Below the pieces are notes generated by a model. That model ran no database searches and was not told the DNA's origin. It saw only the letters and a list, made by a program, of their open reading frames with translations. DNA of 64,000 bases from Marinifilum breve (GTDB lineage Bacteria; Bacteroidota; Bacteroidia; Bacteroidales; Marinifilaceae): assembly GCF_003202155.1 (NCBI RefSeq), contig NZ_QFLI01000001.1:868001-932000 (forward strand), read 5' to 3'. A program made the translations under genes and the position numbers. Position 1 is the stretch's first letter. Each line of letters starts with the position of its first letter. Shown one piece after another: positions 63,027 to 64,000 of this stretch.

Positions 63027-64000
63027 TTATTTATCAAATATCGATTCCAATAGTTTCTCCAATTTCTCTCCTCTCAAGTTCTTTCCAACAATCTTTCCTT
63101 CCTTATCCAATAGAACAATGAATGGAATTCCGGAGAATTGATACTCTTTCATGATATCCTTACCAGATTTAGGTGCCTGTACTTGTGGCCAAGGCATTTT
63201 CTCTTTGCGCATAGCTTTCATCCAAGCATTCTTACTATGATCGATAGAAACACTTAACATTTCCAATCCTTTGCCATGATATTTCTCGTATTCTTTTTTC
63301 AAGTGAGGAATTTCCTGACGACAAGGACCACACCATGATGCCCAAAAATCGATTAACACATACTTTCCACGGAAATCCTTAGGACCATAATTCTTATCGC
63401 CTTTCTTTGTTGGAAAAGAAAAATCAGGAGCAACTTTACCTTCCATCATTTTCTCTCTTGCAGCTTTGGCTTCTGCCATTTCCTTCTTATAGTCTAATAA
63501 TGGCTGATAATTTGGATTTTTCGCCTCTAATGTCTTAATGATATGCTCTTTTAAAGGCTGATCACTTTCTTTTCTCAATGAGCCTAACACTGAAATAATT
63601 GAATTACGATCGGCATAATACTTAGCCACATAGCGCATGTATGCATCAGTCTGTACATAGTTTCTATTGTAGCCTTCAGCAGCACTTTCTTTCCATTCTT
63701 TACTATCTGATTTTGAAGCTTGATACATGATTTTTCCTGCAGCAATCATACCTTGGTAAGAACGATAGCTGTTGAATGATAACAAGTTCATTACCTCATT
63801 GTTTGGTCCACCCTTTATATATACAAACGGAGGATTCTTGATCTTGATTTTTGCAGTATCTCTTCCTCTAAAGTCGATTTCCAAATCTTCATCTTCAGCC
63901 CAGAAACGTACCGATTGCCATTTCTGACAATCCAAGGTGTAAACACCTGGATTATCCACCTTCATTTTAAATTCATAACTATTATCTGGCTTCAACTCTA
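63027..64000 (-). CDS. TlpA-like thiol-disulfide oxidoreductase, N-terminus cut by window edge
   Basis: The frame is open to base 64,000, so the signal peptide and first part lie outside the window. The visible 324 residues have an N-terminal beta-rich domain ([25 protein letters not shown]), of the DUF4369 kind that precedes many TlpA proteins in Bacteroidota, a helical linker, and a C-terminal thioredoxin-like domain: [49 protein letters not shown] and [21 protein letters not shown]. The CGPC pair and cis-Pro are present. It would be a membrane-linked or periplasmic thiol reductase kept reduced by DsbD. Confidence 0.93.
   Translation of the reverse strand, partial: ELKPDNSYEFKMKVDNPGVYTLDCQKWQSVRFWAEDEDLEIDFRGRDTAKIKIKNPPFVYIKGGPNNEVMNLLSFNSYRSYQGMIAAGKIMYQASKSDSKEWKESAAEGYNRNYVQTDAYMRYVAKYYADRNSIISVLGSLRKESDQPLKEHIIKTLEAKNPNYQPLLDYKKEMAEAKAAREKMMEGKVAPDFSFPTKKGDKNYGPKDFRGKYVLIDFWASWCGPCRQEIPHLKKEYEKYHGKGLEMLSVSIDHSKNAWMKAMRKEKMPWPQVQAPKSGKDIMKEYQFSGIPFIVLLDKEGKIVGKNLRGEKLEKLLESIFDK

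Overview
The window reads as a piece of chromosome from an AT-rich member of the Bacteroidota. This rests on SusC/SusD pairs, a hybrid two-component regulator, several TAnnTTTG-type -7 promoter elements, lipoproteins with loose lipoboxes, and M16 and TlpA/DsbD proteins of the Bacteroidota style. A long run of sulfatases suggests a marine or host-glycan-degrading species of the Bacteroidales/Marinilabiliales kind. Genus and species cannot be fixed from the sequence alone.

Region 1 (1-25,000) is a polysaccharide utilization locus. On the minus strand, SusC, SusD and a putative surface glycan-binding lipoprotein end at a strong terminator (about 11,508-11,556). A tightly packed run of seven formylglycine sulfatases and the start of a GH9 glycosidase follows on the same strand. 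A divergent hybrid sensor/AraC regulator (HTCS) and a convergent GH3 glycosidase complete the locus. The likely flow is: SusCD and the binding protein capture and import a sulfated glycan, the sulfatases strip its sulfates, GH9 and GH3 cleave the backbone, and the HTCS senses an oligosaccharide product.

Region 2 (25,000-39,000) is mixed and looks accessory. It holds an RluA-type pseudouridine synthase, tRNA-Ser(GGA), a broken small membrane gene, a TIR-domain protein fused to a beta-sandwich-like domain, a DUF3857/transglutaminase/DUF2569 membrane protein, a lemA operon, a SIR2-like gene split by a single-base frameshift, and a secreted trypsin-like protease. A non-coding stretch of about 1.1 kb carries at least seventeen 21-bp units in perfect register, with a small inverted outlier group nearby. 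A conserved-looking hypothetical gene follows.

Region 3 (39,000-48,400) has a 2194-residue bacterial alpha-2-macroglobulin with a SusC-like carboxypeptidase-regulatory plus TonB-plug module inserted in its middle, followed by a YccS/FUSC-like membrane protein.

Region 4 (48,400-64,000) is dominated by sulfur, thiol and redox genes, all on the minus strand: a cysteine-synthase-like enzyme with a Cys-rich tail, thioredoxin reductase, a cysteine desulfidase-like protein, an M16 protease, DsbD, and a three-gene cassette of membrane polyferredoxin, Tat-exported polyferredoxin and solute-binding lipoprotein. Then come a secreted thioredoxin, a stand-alone copy of the DsbD N-terminal domain, a secreted SRPBCC protein and a TlpA-like thiol-disulfide protein cut by the window edge. 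Together these look like a cell-envelope thiol-reduction and electron-transfer neighbourhood.

All family assignments come from reading motifs and residue patterns. No database search was made.
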